A program made the translations under genes and the position numbers. This document shows positions 27,896-38,165 of a DNA stretch of 64,000 nt, one piece after another. The stretch covers positions 248,001 through 312,000 of the forward strand of contig NZ_CP134198.1 of assembly GCF_031585635.1 (NCBI RefSeq), read 5' to 3'. Each line of letters starts with the position of its first letter. Positions within the stretch are counted from its first letter, which is position 1. The stretch is from Paraburkholderia sp. FT54 (GTDB lineage: Bacteria; Pseudomonadota; Gammaproteobacteria; Burkholderiales; Burkholderiaceae). The notes under the pieces are model-generated. The model was not told where the DNA came from and ran no database searches. It was given only the letters and a program-made list of their open reading frames with translations.

Positions 27896-28204
27896 GGTCT
27901 GTGTCTCCGTGTCGTGTGTTTTAAATCGCCAAAGGGACAACCAGACCGCATTCGGATCCCCGTTACCGTTGCCCGGCATCATTCACTTTTAGGGCATCGT
28001 TCAGAATCATTCGAGAAGTATCACACCCTTTCATGTGGCGGCCCATTCGCATAGACCGCCTTTCAGCGAAGCACTTCAGCTATGCAGCGTTCCACCTATC
28101 TGGCTCGCTGCGCGAAATTCGAGCAAACGAGTCGTACAGCAAGGCTTAGCATCGCCCTGCCCTACGACAAGTAACCCGTCTGAAGCGCTCCCGGGGCAGG
28201 CATG
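27896..28204. other. Spacer between VOC-2 and the MFS gene
   Basis: A 309-bp gap with no gene seen. It is similar to the spacer at 23613-23973. Confidence 0.5.
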
Positions 28205-28792
28205 TCAGGTCTTTGTGGTGCCTCGCCATCGATTGTTAGATTCACTAACGCCATCCAGCCATCTTGCCAGGTCCGCAGCCGCAGTTTTCGCCGCGGCTTC
28301 CAAAATCGGAAAACCATTCGGTACAATCGTCGAGATTTCCACGATCATCCCGTTCGGATCCTGCGTGTAGCATGAGTAACAATAGCCATGATCCACCATC
28401 ATGATCTCAGACCCCGCCTCCTCAAGGCGCTTGCGGAAGTAGTCGACCATTTCGATGGAATCAACGCCCAGCGCGACATGATGTTCGTACGGATCCCTCG
28501 GCATGGGCATCAGATCTTCGCGCATGCCCTCTTCGAACTGGAAAAACGCGAGCGCACTGCCGTCGCCAAGTTCAAAAAAACAATGCATATAATTCGACGG
28601 CGTTTGCTTGATTACATCGAATGCCTCAACCCAGGTCCCCACTAGCGGAAGTTGTAGCGCCTCCTCGTAAAACTTGCGGGTCGCGACCATGTCACGCGTG
28701 CGCACCGCATGATGATGCCAGCCGCGAATTCGATTATTGGCGAGCCTTACGGCACGTGCGGCGAGCATTGCCTGCTGTTGATTTATCTCCAC
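28205..28792 (-). CDS. VOC-family protein, cluster B copy 2
   Basis: Paralogue of VOC-1, about 195 residues. The likely start is GTG at 28792, preceded by AAGGAGATAA; an ATG at 28768 is the alternative. It shows GWHHHAVRTRDMVATRKFYEEALQLPLVGTW, YEHHVALGVDSIEMVDYFRKRLEE and DHGYCYSCYTQDPNGMIVEIST, then a longer C-terminal tail (AAKTAAADLARWLDGVSESNN) than VOC-1. It is first gene of the leftward pair VOC-MFS. Substrate unknown; dioxygenase or isomerase chemistry with a divalent metal is the family norm. Confidence 0.85.
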   Translation of the reverse strand: MEINQQQAMLAARAVRLANNRIRGWHHHAVRTRDMVATRKFYEEALQLPLVGTWVEAFDVIKQTPSNYMHCFFELGDGSALAFFQFEEGMREDLMPMPRDPYEHHVALGVDSIEMVDYFRKRLEEAGSEIMMVDHGYCYSCYTQDPNGMIVEISTIVPNGFPILEAAAKTAAADLARWLDGVSESNNRWRGTTKT

Positions 28793-28920
28793 ACTTATCT
28801 CCTTCTGGGCGACGCGGTTAAACGGTGCTGATCCAGGTAACGTCAGTTGCACCGTGGGATTTACCCTGGTCCACGCGGATGCAAATAGACATTTGCTCGG
28901 GCCGAATCGGCAGCACCGAG

Positions 28921-29035
28921 GCATTGCAATGCAAGCGCGAAAATCAATGCGTCAGCGTTGGCTGGGCCGCTGCGGGTGCGCACGGGCCGAAAGACCTCGT
29001 CGCCAGCCGCGATCCTAGTGCCGGTCATGGCACAG
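28921..29035 (-). pseudogene. DUF3331 gene, C-terminal remnant
   Basis: These bases resemble the 3' end of the DUF3331 gene at 42343-42792, with the same CAATGCGTC-GCGTTGGC and GCCGGTCATGGCACA landmarks. They have no open frame of useful length. It is a scrap left of an internally deleted IS110. Confidence 0.6.
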
Positions 29036-29047
29036 AGCCCTGCGATC

Positions 29048-29294
29048 CTTTTTGGCTGGAGTGATTGTCTCCAGACGATATTTCCGCGGACAAGTTAAGA
29101 GGTGTGAATCAATGCGATTTGTTGTCACAACCCATTGCGATGGTTCGCATGCGGAGTAATCCACGTACCCGGATCTACGTGGATCGTCGGACGAAGGAAG
29201 GCGTGTCGAACAAGGAGATCCACCGCTGCTTCAAGCGCTATATCGTCCGGGAACTATACCCGCTCATCCTGGCTGATCCGCGTTGCGCGGCGTA
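29048..29294 (+). mobile_element. Internally deleted IS110 element, copy X
   Basis: The left part (CTGGAGTGATTGTCTCC, then GCGGACAAGTTAAG, then an ATG with MRFVV) resembles the 5' non-coding end and first codons of an IS110 transposase gene. It jumps straight to a C-terminal tail (RTKEGVSNKEIHRCFKRYIVRELYPLIL, compare the IS110 tail RRTxEGxSKxEIxRCLKRYxARE). The same deletion junction is seen at 49189, in different surroundings. Confidence 0.65.
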
Positions 29295-30240
29295 GCGTGC
29301 CGCCTGAAGATCCCGCTGCAACGCGGCCAGGACTTCGTCCTGCTTCAGGGTCTCTTCTTCGCGCGCCACGATTGCTGCCTCAATTGCCGCCGGTTGAACG
29401 ACTTGCAAGACCGGCGATGGCCGCGTCCGCGCGTGTGCCACCGAACGCAATACAGCGCGGTTGTCCCCTGTCCAGCCAGCCGCGATGATAGCTATAGCGC
29501 AAGGCGTCGTGCCTGTTACCCGTGTAGAGTAGCGTCAGCTTGCCCGCGCAGCGGCTGCAGCGCAACACTCCCGCCAGCAGGGCCCCGCCGTTTTTCGGTG
29601 CGCCAGCGTGCCCGGCTAGACCCAGGTTGCCACTGATCGCGCACTGGATCCGTTCGAATTCGTCCCAGTCAACGTACCCGTCGTGGGCATTCGGAATGAG
29701 CGCAAGCCACTGATCCCGCGGTTTGCGGCGATCACGTTTGCGCGGCTCCCCAGCCTCGTAATTGATCGCGCATTCGGTCTTGCCATATGCATACGTGCCA
29801 CCGTAGATCGGGTTGGTCAGGATCCGGTACACCGTGCCGTAGCTCGGCCGTTTCCATTGGATCTCGCCGCGCGGCGTGCAAGCTGGCAATTGCAGGCCAT
29901 GCTCCAGGAACCATAACAACGTCTGACGCACCGAACCTATCGCGCCGAACTGGCGGAATACTGAGCGGATGGCGTCCTGCACGCGCAAATCCGGATTCTT
30001 CTCCAGGCGCTGGTCTTCGGTCTTGAGGTAACCCACCGGCGCCGCGACGATGCGTTCGCCGCGTTTGGCCTTCTCCCGCCGAGCTTCGAGCGAACGCTGA
30101 CGCAACAGTTCCAGCTCGTATTCGTTCAGGCTGTTGCCTCGGCAATTGCGCCAGCAAACGCACTGTCTGCTGCCGGACCTCTTGCGGCAGGTGCGCCCAT
30201 TGTGGTGTCTTCGGAAAAGGACGGAACAGGTAGAGTTGAC
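29292..30240 (-). pseudogene. Large serine recombinase, decayed
   Basis: The minus strand shows the recombinase and zinc-ribbon domains of a resolvase/invertase-type large serine recombinase: RREKAKRGERIVAAPVGYLKTEDQRLEKNPD, SYGTVYRILTNPIYGGTYAYGKTEC, LLAGVLRCSRCAGKL and NRHDALRYSYHRG. A coiled-coil tail (AAIEAAIVAREEETLKQDEVLAALQRDLQAARYAAQR) lies in another frame down to 29292. The N-terminal catalytic Ser domain is missing, and at least two frameshifts are present. It abuts the IS110 remnant. Confidence 0.8.
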
Positions 30241-30269
30241 CGCCCGGTTGCGGATTGTCTGGCGTCGCA

Positions 30270-30575
30270 TCAGCACCTCCTACGGGGTAAAGGATGGTGC
30301 TCGGCTTGTACCACACCGTTCTGCCCGGCACGGGGTCTCTGCGCCAACAGGCGCTTCCGCAACGCTTCACAGTTGACGGCGGGAGACGTTGCAGCAGTGA
30401 CGCGACAGCAGGCACCTGGATCGAACATCCACTGCGGCACTTCCAGCAAACGCGCCGTCTCGAACGGTTCCAGCGCGCAGCGCGAAACCATCTCTGCATT
30501 CTTCCTATCGACGGTCCTGAAAAATCCACACCGTGCGCCCGTACCACGGGTGCCAGCGATAAAGAACTTCCTTTG
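30270..30575 (-). pseudogene. Small gene accompanying the serine recombinase, frameshifted
   Basis: EVLYRWHPWYGRTVWIFQDRR in one frame is continued by MVSRCALEPFETARLLEVPQWMFDPGACC in the next. This resembles the small uncharacterised genes encoded before such recombinases (DUF5372-like start). A frameshift lies near 30510. Function unknown. Confidence 0.5.
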
Positions 30576-30610
30576 ATTCGCTAATATGGGTGTTGTGTTG
30601 TCGGCTTGTA

Positions 30611-30703
30611 CAATGCACGCCGGTTACACTCGACACTCGACGACGTCAGCCCCAGGACTTTCGAGAGGAACTGGCTGGCAGCCCAACAAGGCGAGGCCGC
30701 ATA
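30611..30703 (+). pseudogene. IS3-family transposase, C-terminal remnant
   Basis: The + strand reads RRLHSTLDDVSPRTFERNWLAAQQGEAA and stop, the usual end of an IS3 OrfB (RRLHSTLGYVSPxxFE). A related, longer remnant precedes the second catalase module at 49372-49563, so this scrap is part of the duplicated block. Confidence 0.75.
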
Positions 30704-31089
30704 AACCCCCTCGGTAATGGGATTCGTCAAATAGGGGCAAGGTCACTCGGCGCATAGCCCCGCTCCAGAAGATATTCGCAGTACCGCTCTGCAAACGGGG
30801 AAAGGACGCTGCGCCACAACTATGCCTGAGGTTGCGGAACCCATGGAGGTCCGTAGAACCGATCCATGTTGTGTTCCGTTCGATGCAACTCCGCAGAATT
30901 CACGGCTAAACATAACGCCTTCCGATTGTGAAGGCTTTTGGTGGATGGTCGTCGACGTCGTAAGTGGTCTAGACTTCGCGTGGCAAGACAAGTGGGCGTT
31001 GCATGTGGCTGGAAAACGGCCTTGGTCGAGCACGGGGCGTCCATATGCTGGACGCCCCGTGTCGTCCAGCCTCTCCTGCCGCCCCAGGC
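30704..31089. other. Downstream flank of catalase copy 1
   Basis: No gene is seen. The stretch is mostly repeated at 49564-49983 and belongs to the duplicated block. The short GTCCATATGCTGGAC and GGCGT-ACGCC motifs around 31048-31068 could form hairpins beyond the catalase stop, but none is a clear terminator. Confidence 0.4.
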
Positions 31090-32538
31090 TCACAGCCCTT
31101 CAAGCAGCTTGGCGATTGCCTTGGCGACGCCCGCGCCGTAGGCAGGATCCGCTTGGGCGCAGTGCTCGATATGTAATTGCTGGACCGGCTTCGATACGCC
31201 ATTCAGCGCTCGTGCTGTGTTATCGAACAAGGTCTGCTGCTGCTCCGCCTTCATCATGCGGAACAATGCTCCCGGCTGAGAATAGTAGTCGTCGTCGAGG
31301 CGATGGTTCCAGTGATCCGCCGAGCCGTCAATCGACAGCGGTGGTTCGCGAAAGTCAGGTTGCTCCTGCCACTCGCCCCGCGTGTTCGGCTCATATGGCG
31401 TGGCGCCGCCTGCATTGGTATCAACGCGCATCAGACCGTCACGATGGTAGCTATGCACGTACTTCGCTCCACGCGGCGCATTCACCGGAACCTGATGGTA
31501 GTTGACACTCAGGCGATAGCGTTGGGCATCTCCGTACGAGAACAGCCGGCCTTGCAACATCTTGTCGGGCGAGAAGCTGATGCCGGGCACCACGTTGGCG
31601 GGAGCAAAAGCGGCCTGCTCTACGTCGCTAAAAAAATTGGTTGGATTGCGGTTCAACTCCACCGCACCGACTTCGATGAGCGGAAAGTCACGCTTCGGCC
31701 AGACTTTCGTCAGATCGAACGGATTGATCGGATAGCTACCTGCTTCCTTCTCCGGCATGATCTGCACGTACATCGTCCAGCGTGGGAACTCCTGGCGCTC
31801 AATCGCTTCGTACAGGTCGCGATGATGCGTCTCGCGATCGTGGCCGACCAGCGCCGCTGCCTCCGCGTCCGTCAGGTTTTCGATCCCCTGTTGCGAGCGA
31901 AAATGGAACTTCACCCAGAAGCGTTCGTGAGCGGCATTGATGAAACTGAAGGTGTGGCTGCCGAACCCGTGCATATGACGGAACGTCTTCGGAATGCCGC
32001 GATCGCTCATGACAATCGTGATTTGATGCAATGCTTCCGGCAGTTGCGTCCAGAAGTCCCAGTTGCTCTGCGCGCTGCGCAAGCCGGTGCGCGGATCGCG
32101 CTTGATCGCGTGGTTCAGGTCCGGGAACTTGAGCGGATCACGCAGGAAGAACACTGGCGTGTTGTTGCCGACCAGATCCCAGTTACCTTCTTCAGTGTAA
32201 AACTTCAACGCGAAGCCGCGGATATCCCGCTCGGCGTCCGCCGCGCCGCGTTCACCCGCAACCGTTGAAAAACGCGCGAACATCTCCGTCTTCTTGCCAA
32301 CTTCGGAAAAAATCGCGGCCCGCGTGTATTTCGTAATGTCGTGGGTGACCGTGAAAGTGCCGAACGCGCCGGAACCTTTCGCGTGCATCCGACGCTCAGG
32401 AATCACTTCGCGGTCGAAATGGGCCAGCTTCTCGAGAAACCATACGTCTTCAAGCAGTGCCGGGCCGCGTGGCCCCGCGGTGCGAATGTTCTGATTGTCG
32501 GCGACCGGGGCGCCGAAAACGGTAGTCAATTTTTTCAT
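31090..32538 (-). CDS. Cytoplasmic haem catalase, copy 1
   Basis: A small-subunit monofunctional catalase of 482 residues that disproportionates hydrogen peroxide; no signal peptide. The distal His is H52 ([12 protein letters not shown]), the distal Asn about N125 ([16 protein letters not shown]), and the proximal haem-ligand Tyr about Y335 ([14 protein letters not shown]). The NADPH-binding region and C-terminal helices are present, and the length is normal for clade 3. It ends the leftward run regulator A, HD protein, catalase, and starts 40 bp after the HD gene stop. A nearly identical copy is at 49984-51429. Confidence 0.96.
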   Translation of the reverse strand: MKKLTTVFGAPVADNQNIRTAGPRGPALLEDVWFLEKLAHFDREVIPERRMHAKGSGAFGTFTVTHDITKYTRAAIFSEVGKKTEMFARFSTVAGERGAADAERDIRGFALKFYTEEGNWDLVGNNTPVFFLRDPLKFPDLNHAIKRDPRTGLRSAQSNWDFWTQLPEALHQITIVMSDRGIPKTFRHMHGFGSHTFSFINAAHERFWVKFHFRSQQGIENLTDAEAAALVGHDRETHHRDLYEAIERQEFPRWTMYVQIMPEKEAGSYPINPFDLTKVWPKRDFPLIEVGAVELNRNPTNFFSDVEQAAFAPANVVPGISFSPDKMLQGRLFSYGDAQRYRLSVNYHQVPVNAPRGAKYVHSYHRDGLMRVDTNAGGATPYEPNTRGEWQEQPDFREPPLSIDGSADHWNHRLDDDYYSQPGALFRMMKAEQQQTLFDNTARALNGVSKPVQQLHIEHCAQADPAYGAGVAKAIAKLLEGL

Positions 32539-32578
32539 GAGAGATCCTCTATCTTTGCAATATGGTGACGGCGGTCAT

Positions 32579-33289
32579 TCAGATATCCTTCACGGTCGAA
32601 GTGGTGTTGCAACCGCAGCCCGCATCGTGAGCGTGACCGGCGTTGCTGTCGTCCCATGCGGAACCGAGGATGATCTGGCAGAAGTTCAGGCGCTTGTACG
32701 ACGGATCGCGAAGCTCGAGCACGTCGGCCTTGACGTTGCCGAAGGTCGTCTCGGGCTTCTTGATCGTTCCTTTCGCAAAGGCATCGATGATGCCGTTCCT
32801 GAACGTCTTCTCACGCGGATGTGCAGCCACGACCTGAATCCGTTGTTCGTCGCTGAACTCATGGTAGGCCATGCCAAGCACGTCCATCTCGACCCCGGCG
32901 GTGACGAGCGCGACCACCGGCTTCAGGTGTTCAGGCACGCCAGGCGTGGTATGCAGCGCAATCGACAACCACACCTGTTCGATGTCGTACTCGTTCATGC
33001 CATACTGCATCATGAAATCGCGCGCAGCATTGGCGCCATCCACCTCGAAACGGTAACCCTCGCTGCTATACGCCGGCATCAGGCCCATGTCGTGGAACAT
33101 GGCGCCGAGGTACAGTAGTTCCGAGTCGTACTTCAGGCCCTTGCGTTCTCCGCTCAGGGCTCCAAACAGGAACACCCGCCGGGAATGGTTGTACAGCAGG
33201 TCGGTTTCGGTATCGCGTACCAGGTCGGTGGCCGCGCGTGCGATTGCGCTGTTCGGTATCTTGATGCCTGCGATGATCGTGTTAGTCAT
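32579..33289 (-). CDS. HD-domain hydrolase of the cyanamide-hydratase type, copy 1
   Basis: A 236-residue cytoplasmic HD-superfamily protein. YNHSRRVFLFG (H35), LGAMFHDMGL (H66, D67), SIALHTTPG (H113) and AGVEMDVLGM (D136) supply the metal-binding set, and the layout fits the cyanamide hydratase family. Known fungal members hydrate cyanamide to urea; the bacterial substrate is unknown. The C-terminus ends in a His/Cys cluster (GHAHDAGCGCN), possibly a metal site. It is 40 bp upstream of the catalase start and almost surely cotranscribed with it. The IS5 element at 33302 sits 13 bp from its start codon and cuts it off from its natural promoter; copy 2 lacks this insertion. Confidence 0.88.
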   Translation of the reverse strand: MTNTIIAGIKIPNSAIARAATDLVRDTETDLLYNHSRRVFLFGALSGERKGLKYDSELLYLGAMFHDMGLMPAYSSEGYRFEVDGANAARDFMMQYGMNEYDIEQVWLSIALHTTPGVPEHLKPVVALVTAGVEMDVLGMAYHEFSDEQRIQVVAAHPREKTFRNGIIDAFAKGTIKKPETTFGNVKADVLELRDPSYKRLNFCQIILGSAWDDSNAGHAHDAGCGCNTTSTVKDI

Positions 33290-33301
33290 TTCGGTTCCTT
33301 A

Positions 33302-34216
33302 GAGGCCAGTTCAAAAAGGTTGCTCCGTACGCCTGAAGATGCTCCAGCAGACAAGGGCGCAACCGAGTTTCAAGAACGCTTCGTGAATGTCGGCTCGGCG
33401 ATCGAAGCGAATACGAAGACGACGGAAGTTGCGGAGCCACGAGTGAGTCCGTTCAACCACCCAGCGGAATTTCCCTAGGACGCTCCATGTTCAGTGCGAC
33501 GCTTCGCGACCACCGGCTTGATGTCGCGCTCGCGAAGTCGCTGACGATGCGGGTCGGAATCGTAGCCACGATCGGCATAGGCGAGCTTGGGCTTCTGAAA
33601 ACGGCCGGTCCGCGCACGCCACGAATCGGCGGGATCGCGACAACAAGCGGCAGCAGTTGGGTGACGTCGTTGCGCTTCGCGCCGGCCAGGACCGCGCTGA
33701 TGGGAACGCCGTTTGCGTCCACGAGGATGTGGTGTTTGGAACCGGGTCGCGCGCGATTCGTGGGGTTCGGGCCAGTTTTTCGCCCGCCCCAACGGCTCGT
33801 ACCGACGAGGAATCGACCGCGGCGTGTGAGAGGTCGATCTGGCCAGCCTCGCGCAGCTTGTCGAGCAGCAGTTCGTGCAGCCGGTCCCACACACCAGCCT
33901 TCTGCCAGGCGTGCAGTCGTCGCCAGCAGGTTGCGTCGGAGCCAAAGCCCAATATGGTCGGCAGGTGGTTCCATCGTAGCCCCGTCCTCAGCACGAACAG
34001 GATGCCATTCAACGCCGCCCGATCCGATACGCGTGGGCGGCCAGGATGCTCTTTGCGCCGTGGCTTGGGCGGCGGCAGTAACGGTTCGATCAGTGCCCAC
34101 AATTCATCATCAATGATCGGCGCTTCCATCCCTTGGGTTCCGTTGTCCAGACATCCAAGGTTAACCGCTTGCCGAGAAAGTAAACAGCCCCCTCAGGGGT
34201 CTTTGAACTGGCCTCT
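33302..34216 (-). mobile_element. IS5-family element in front of the HD gene
   Basis: A 915-bp element with inverted ends GAGGCCAGTTCAAA and TTTGAACTGGCCTC. TTA flanks it on both sides (33299-33301 and 34217-34219). The duplicated locus has the uninterrupted site GGTTCCTTAGCTTATTAG at about 52185-52200, which confirms both boundaries and the 3-bp duplication. Confidence 0.92.
33311..34129 (-). pseudogene. IS5-family transposase with several frameshifts
   Basis: Parts lie in three frames: DDELWALIEPLLPPPKPRRKEHPGRPRVSDRAALNGILFVLRTGLRWNHLP with QIDLSHAAVDSSSVRA; then PGSKHHILVDANGVPISAVLAGAKRNDVTQLLPLV; then KLAYADRGYDSDPHRQRLRERDIKPVVAKRRTEHG; and finally FRWVVERTHSWLRNFRRLRIRFDRR. This is an IS5-family (IS427-like) DDE transposase. 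Such elements can use one programmed frameshift, but three or more breaks mean it is dead. Confidence 0.87.
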
Positions 34217-34612
34217 TAGCTTATTAGTGTGCGGAGGACGCGCAGCCTATTCTGGATAGCGCACCACTGACTATGACGTCGACCGTTCCAGCGTGAGCCT
34301 CGCTAATGATCAAGATCAACGAAGCCACATCGAACACCACCTTCGCGAACGCCAACATGCGCTGCGCCGTTCTCCGGAAAGCTTGGGGATCGCACTTGGC
34401 TCACTCCATGATGTATCAGGCTTACTCAGTAATTTTTGAACGGCGTTCTATACGACACTATGATCAAACATCGGCATCATGGCGCGTTAAACGTTGTGAA
34501 TAAATGCGAAGACATGTAAGCCGGCATGTCATGACTGTGATGTTTGCAGAACGGATGAATTTTGGCGGCCAGCGCCCGTTGCAAAGGACCGACCGGGCGC
34601 CTCGCTTGACGG
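34217..34612. other. Promoter-side gap of module 1
   Basis: No intact gene. It corresponds to 52197-52584 in module 2, with a small + strand frame (MIKINEATSN...) that is disrupted here. CTATTCTGGATAG occurs in both copies near the HD gene and resembles half of an OxyR-type ATAG/CTAT pattern, but not its spacing. Confidence 0.4.
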
Positions 34613-37498
34613 TCAATCGACAGTGCGACTCAGATCGTCTAGAAGGCGCCTCGCTTTCTTGAGATCGGACGTGCCGAATCCTTCGGTAAACCGGCCATAG
34701 ACTCCGGCAAGCAGGTCATGCGCTTCCGTTCGGCGTTCTTGATCGGACAGCAAACGTGCGAGCGTCGTTGCTGTTCGCAGTTCCCAGCCCAGGGCTGATT
34801 GCTGACGCGCCGATTCGAGCGAGCGTAAGAGCCAGTCCTTGACTTCCGACGGATCTGACCGCGGCGCTGAAGCGAGGATCCGTCCCTTGATGCGCAGAAT
34901 CTCGGGCGTCTCGCTCGATCCACCGTTCTCCGCGACCCTCGCCAGCGCGTAATCGATTGTGGCGACAGCGTCCTTGATGTTTCCCAGCACCATCAAACCT
35001 TCCGCCAAGGCGCTCGCCAAAACTGGAGTAAGGATGTGATGGCGCCCGGCATACAGTTCCTCCAGACACCAGCGGAGCAACTGGACACCGCATTGCGCAT
35101 TGCCGCGCCTGATCGACAATTCACCCGTCAGACCTAGGCTCACAGCCTGACATGGCCCGAGCGAATGCCGTGCGGTGTGAGCGACCAACCGCTCGATGAT
35201 GGCTTCCGCCGTCGTCCAGTCTCCGCTCCAGGTGAACACGGACGAGGTCCAGATCAGTGCGCTGGAGAGGCTGACGGGATGCTTGAACTGGTCAGCCTCG
35301 TGGATCGTTTGACGTGCAACCGTCACGGCCTGGTCCGGGTAGCCCTGAAGCCATAACGTTCGTGCGAGAGCGACCAGCGCACGGATACGGTGATCGCAGC
35401 CGAACTGGATCATGTTCATACGGTGGGACGCGATCGCGCGAACCACCGCAGTTTCGCAGTGCGCTCTGGCGCTCGCCTGGTTCCCGATGAGGTGATGCGC
35501 CACGCCCAGCATACAGTCTGCCAATGCGGCGGCGGCCGGAACGGCCAGTGCCTTGGCCACGATCTCGCTCTGCTGCGCGACCTTCAGCGCGCCTCTGAAA
35601 TCTCCGATCCGTGTCAGAAAGATGTTGAGACCGCCAAGCAGCCTGAGTTGATGGTACGGCTCATGGAGCGATTCCGCGAGTTCGAGTCCACGAGTCAATG
35701 CTGAGCGGACCTCCTCACGGTTGCCCGTGGTGAACATCGACGACAGCCCGAGCGATGCCTGCAATTCCATCTCTCGGCGGCTCCCGCGAGTGGCAGATTC
35801 GATTAGGGCCAGGGCGCGCTCCGTCCAGCGCCGACACTCGCACAGCAGTGAGAGCTGGAGGAAGAGGGGGGCCGACGCGGCGACCAGCGCAGTGCCGACG
35901 CAGGGGTCCCCGCGGTCCGAGAAACTCCAGTCCAGAGCCGCGCGCACATTTCCAAGCTGCTGGGCGCACTCCACCAGGCCATGACCATCAGCGGCGTTAG
36001 CACCTTCGAGAAATTCGCAGAAATAGATCGCGTGACGTCGTGCGGCCGCGTCCATTTCGCCACTTTCCGCGAGTTTCGAGGTAACGTACGCGCGCGTGGT
36101 GTCGAGTAGCCGGTAACGCATCGTCGCGTCACCAGCTTTCTCCGCCGACGCAAGCGACTTCGCGACGAGACTGCCCACGGCATCCACGACCCGGGCTTCG
36201 TCGACATCAACATCCGCCGCGACGGCCCGCGCCGCGTCAAGGGAAAACGTGCCAACGAATAGGGAAAGCCGGCAAAGGATGGTTTGCTCGAAGGCGGTGA
36301 GCAGGCGGTAGCTCCAGTCGAGCATCGCGTTCAGCGTCTGATGACGGGGCAGCGCCGTGCGTCGGCTCCGCCAGAGCAACCCGAAGCGGTTATTGAGGAA
36401 CTCCGCGGTTCCACGAATACCGTACGCATCGACGCGGCCGGCCACAAGTTCGATTGCCAGAGCGATGCCGTCGAGCTTGCGGCAGATGTCGGCGACGATA
36501 GAGGCATCCCCGTCGCTCAGCTCGAAGCCATTGTCGCCCGCGGCCGCCCGCTCCACGAAAAGCTGCACAGCCGGGTATGCCAGTGCCTTCGCGGCCGTCA
36601 GCCCTTCTTCGTCGGGTGGGCTCTCCAACGGCATCAACCGATGGACGTGCTCGCCCTCGACACGCAGCTTCTCCCGGCTTGTCGCGAGGATATGCACCTG
36701 CGGAGCGTCCCTGAAGATGCGTTCCGCCAACGTGGCTGTTGCCTCCACCACATGCTCGCAACAATCTAGGACGAGTAGTAGCCGCCTGTGTTGGAGAAAA
36801 GCCATAAGGCTCGGCAGCGGGTTGGCGGACTGAACCACGATGCCAAGTGCCGACGCAATCGTGGCGGCGACGAGCTCTGGTGTGGTAAGCGCGCCGAGGT
36901 CGACGAAGCATGCCGGAACCTCGAATTCCGCAACAAAGACATGGCTCACAGATACAGCGACGGTGGTTTTACCCATGCCGCCTGGCCCCACGATGCTGAC
37001 GAAGCGCTGACCGGCAAGCTGGCTTGAAATGGTCCGGACGGCATCTTCGCGACCGACCATGCGCGTCAGTTGGGCGGGAAGCTGGGTGTCGTAGCCCGAA
37101 ACAGGCTTCGAGGCCGCGACGGGTTGTTCTGTTATGGCCTGAAGCCGCCCTGGCGTAGCGGCACGCGAAACTGGAGCGACAAAACAGTAGCCTCTGCCCG
37201 GGACATTGGTCACATACCTCGCGCCGGCCTGCCCGTCGCCAAGCGCCTTGCGAAGGCTGACCAATTGCACCCGAAGACTGCTCTCGTCAACGACGACGTC
37301 CGGCCAGACGCGCGCTATCAGGTCACGCTTGCTGACGACTTCGCCCGCACGTTCGACCAGCACGATCAGGATCTCGAGCGCGCGACTGCCCAATCGAAGA
37401 GCAACGTCTCCCTGATAAAGAAGTCGTTCCGCAGCAAGCAGGCGAAACGGGCCGAATAATGCGATCTCATCGTCTCGCACATCGTGAGAACGGTTCAC
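34613..37498 (-). CDS. Winged-helix/STAND-ATPase regulator A
   Basis: A 961-residue predicted transcriptional regulator. Residues 10-110 are an OmpR-type winged helix ([73 protein letters not shown]). A nucleotide-binding domain follows, with Walker [10 protein letters not shown] (171-179), Walker B RRLLLVLD (about 238-245) and [14 protein letters not shown]. The C-terminal half is alpha-helical and TPR-like. This is the AfsR/NB-ARC-type layout (COG3903-like). Such STAND proteins act as ligand-triggered switches. It lies upstream of the HD and catalase genes on the same strand and probably controls them. The ATG lies next to the edge of the duplicated block. Confidence 0.9.
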   Translation of the reverse strand: MNRSHDVRDDEIALFGPFRLLAAERLLYQGDVALRLGSRALEILIVLVERAGEVVSKRDLIARVWPDVVVDESSLRVQLVSLRKALGDGQAGARYVTNVPGRGYCFVAPVSRAATPGRLQAITEQPVAASKPVSGYDTQLPAQLTRMVGREDAVRTISSQLAGQRFVSIVGPGGMGKTTVAVSVSHVFVAEFEVPACFVDLGALTTPELVAATIASALGIVVQSANPLPSLMAFLQHRRLLLVLDCCEHVVEATATLAERIFRDAPQVHILATSREKLRVEGEHVHRLMPLESPPDEEGLTAAKALAYPAVQLFVERAAAGDNGFELSDGDASIVADICRKLDGIALAIELVAGRVDAYGIRGTAEFLNNRFGLLWRSRRTALPRHQTLNAMLDWSYRLLTAFEQTILCRLSLFVGTFSLDAARAVAADVDVDEARVVDAVGSLVAKSLASAEKAGDATMRYRLLDTTRAYVTSKLAESGEMDAAARRHAIYFCEFLEGANAADGHGLVECAQQLGNVRAALDWSFSDRGDPCVGTALVAASAPLFLQLSLLCECRRWTERALALIESATRGSRREMELQASLGLSSMFTTGNREEVRSALTRGLELAESLHEPYHQLRLLGGLNIFLTRIGDFRGALKVAQQSEIVAKALAVPAAAALADCMLGVAHHLIGNQASARAHCETAVVRAIASHRMNMIQFGCDHRIRALVALARTLWLQGYPDQAVTVARQTIHEADQFKHPVSLSSALIWTSSVFTWSGDWTTAEAIIERLVAHTARHSLGPCQAVSLGLTGELSIRRGNAQCGVQLLRWCLEELYAGRHHILTPVLASALAEGLMVLGNIKDAVATIDYALARVAENGGSSETPEILRIKGRILASAPRSDPSEVKDWLLRSLESARQQSALGWELRTATTLARLLSDQERRTEAHDLLAGVYGRFTEGFGTSDLKKARRLLDDLSRTVD

Positions 37499-37689
37499 AT
37501 CCTACCTTAATCGTGGGTCGCCCTGCGCCCGCTGCATGACCGGATTCCCAATCGCAGTGCGTGCCTGGGCGCGTACCGCGAGGACCATAGCACGTTTTTT
37601 TTTCAAACGCACGGCCCTCTTTGGTCGGGCCGCGCATAATGAGCGAGTCCACGCTGATTCCGGCAAGCATGAGCTTGCCCCCGAAAAAC
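37499..37689. other. Upstream region of regulator A
   Basis: No supported gene. Unlike copies B and C it does not carry the 45-residue small gene; the similarity between the regulator loci ends close to the start codon. Confidence 0.4.
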
Positions 37690-38165
37690 GGGTTCTGGTT
37701 CAAATAGGAATGCGGATGGTTTAAGCTCGCGGTTTAACGAGTGGGTGGCGAGGCATGGGCAAGTGGCCAAGCATCGACAAGCTGTTCGACGGTCTGCATT
37801 TCGATCGCGAGGTCATCGTCCTGTGTATGCGCTGGTACCTACGCTACAAACTCAGTCTGCGGGATCTCGTCGAGATGATGGCTGAACGGGGTTTGTCGCT
37901 TGCACACACGACAATCCTGCGCTGGGTGCAGCGCTATGCGCCGGAGTTCGTCAAGCGCTGGAATCGTTTTGGCACGCCCACTGGACAGTCGTGGCGTGTC
38001 GACGAGACCTACCTGAAGATTCGCGGCAGGTGGGCGTATTCTACAGGGCGGCTGATCGGGCTGGTCAGTCGGTGGACTTCATGCTGCGCGCGAAGCGCGA
38101 CGTGAAGGCGGCCAAAGCCTTTTTCAGCAAGGCCATCAAACAAGAGGGCCAACCGCCGAAGACTA

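Noticed and set aside
31177..32268. Long plus-strand open frame (about 363 codons) over the catalase
   Set aside because: Antisense of catalase copy 1; the similar frame over copy 2 is broken up, and the catalase motifs are unambiguous.
34220..34260. CTATTCTGGATAG as an OxyR site in front of the HD-catalase genes (also at 52220)
   Set aside because: The CTAT and ATAG halves are 5 bp apart and only one pair is present; OxyR sites use four elements with 7-bp gaps. It could still be a site for another regulator.
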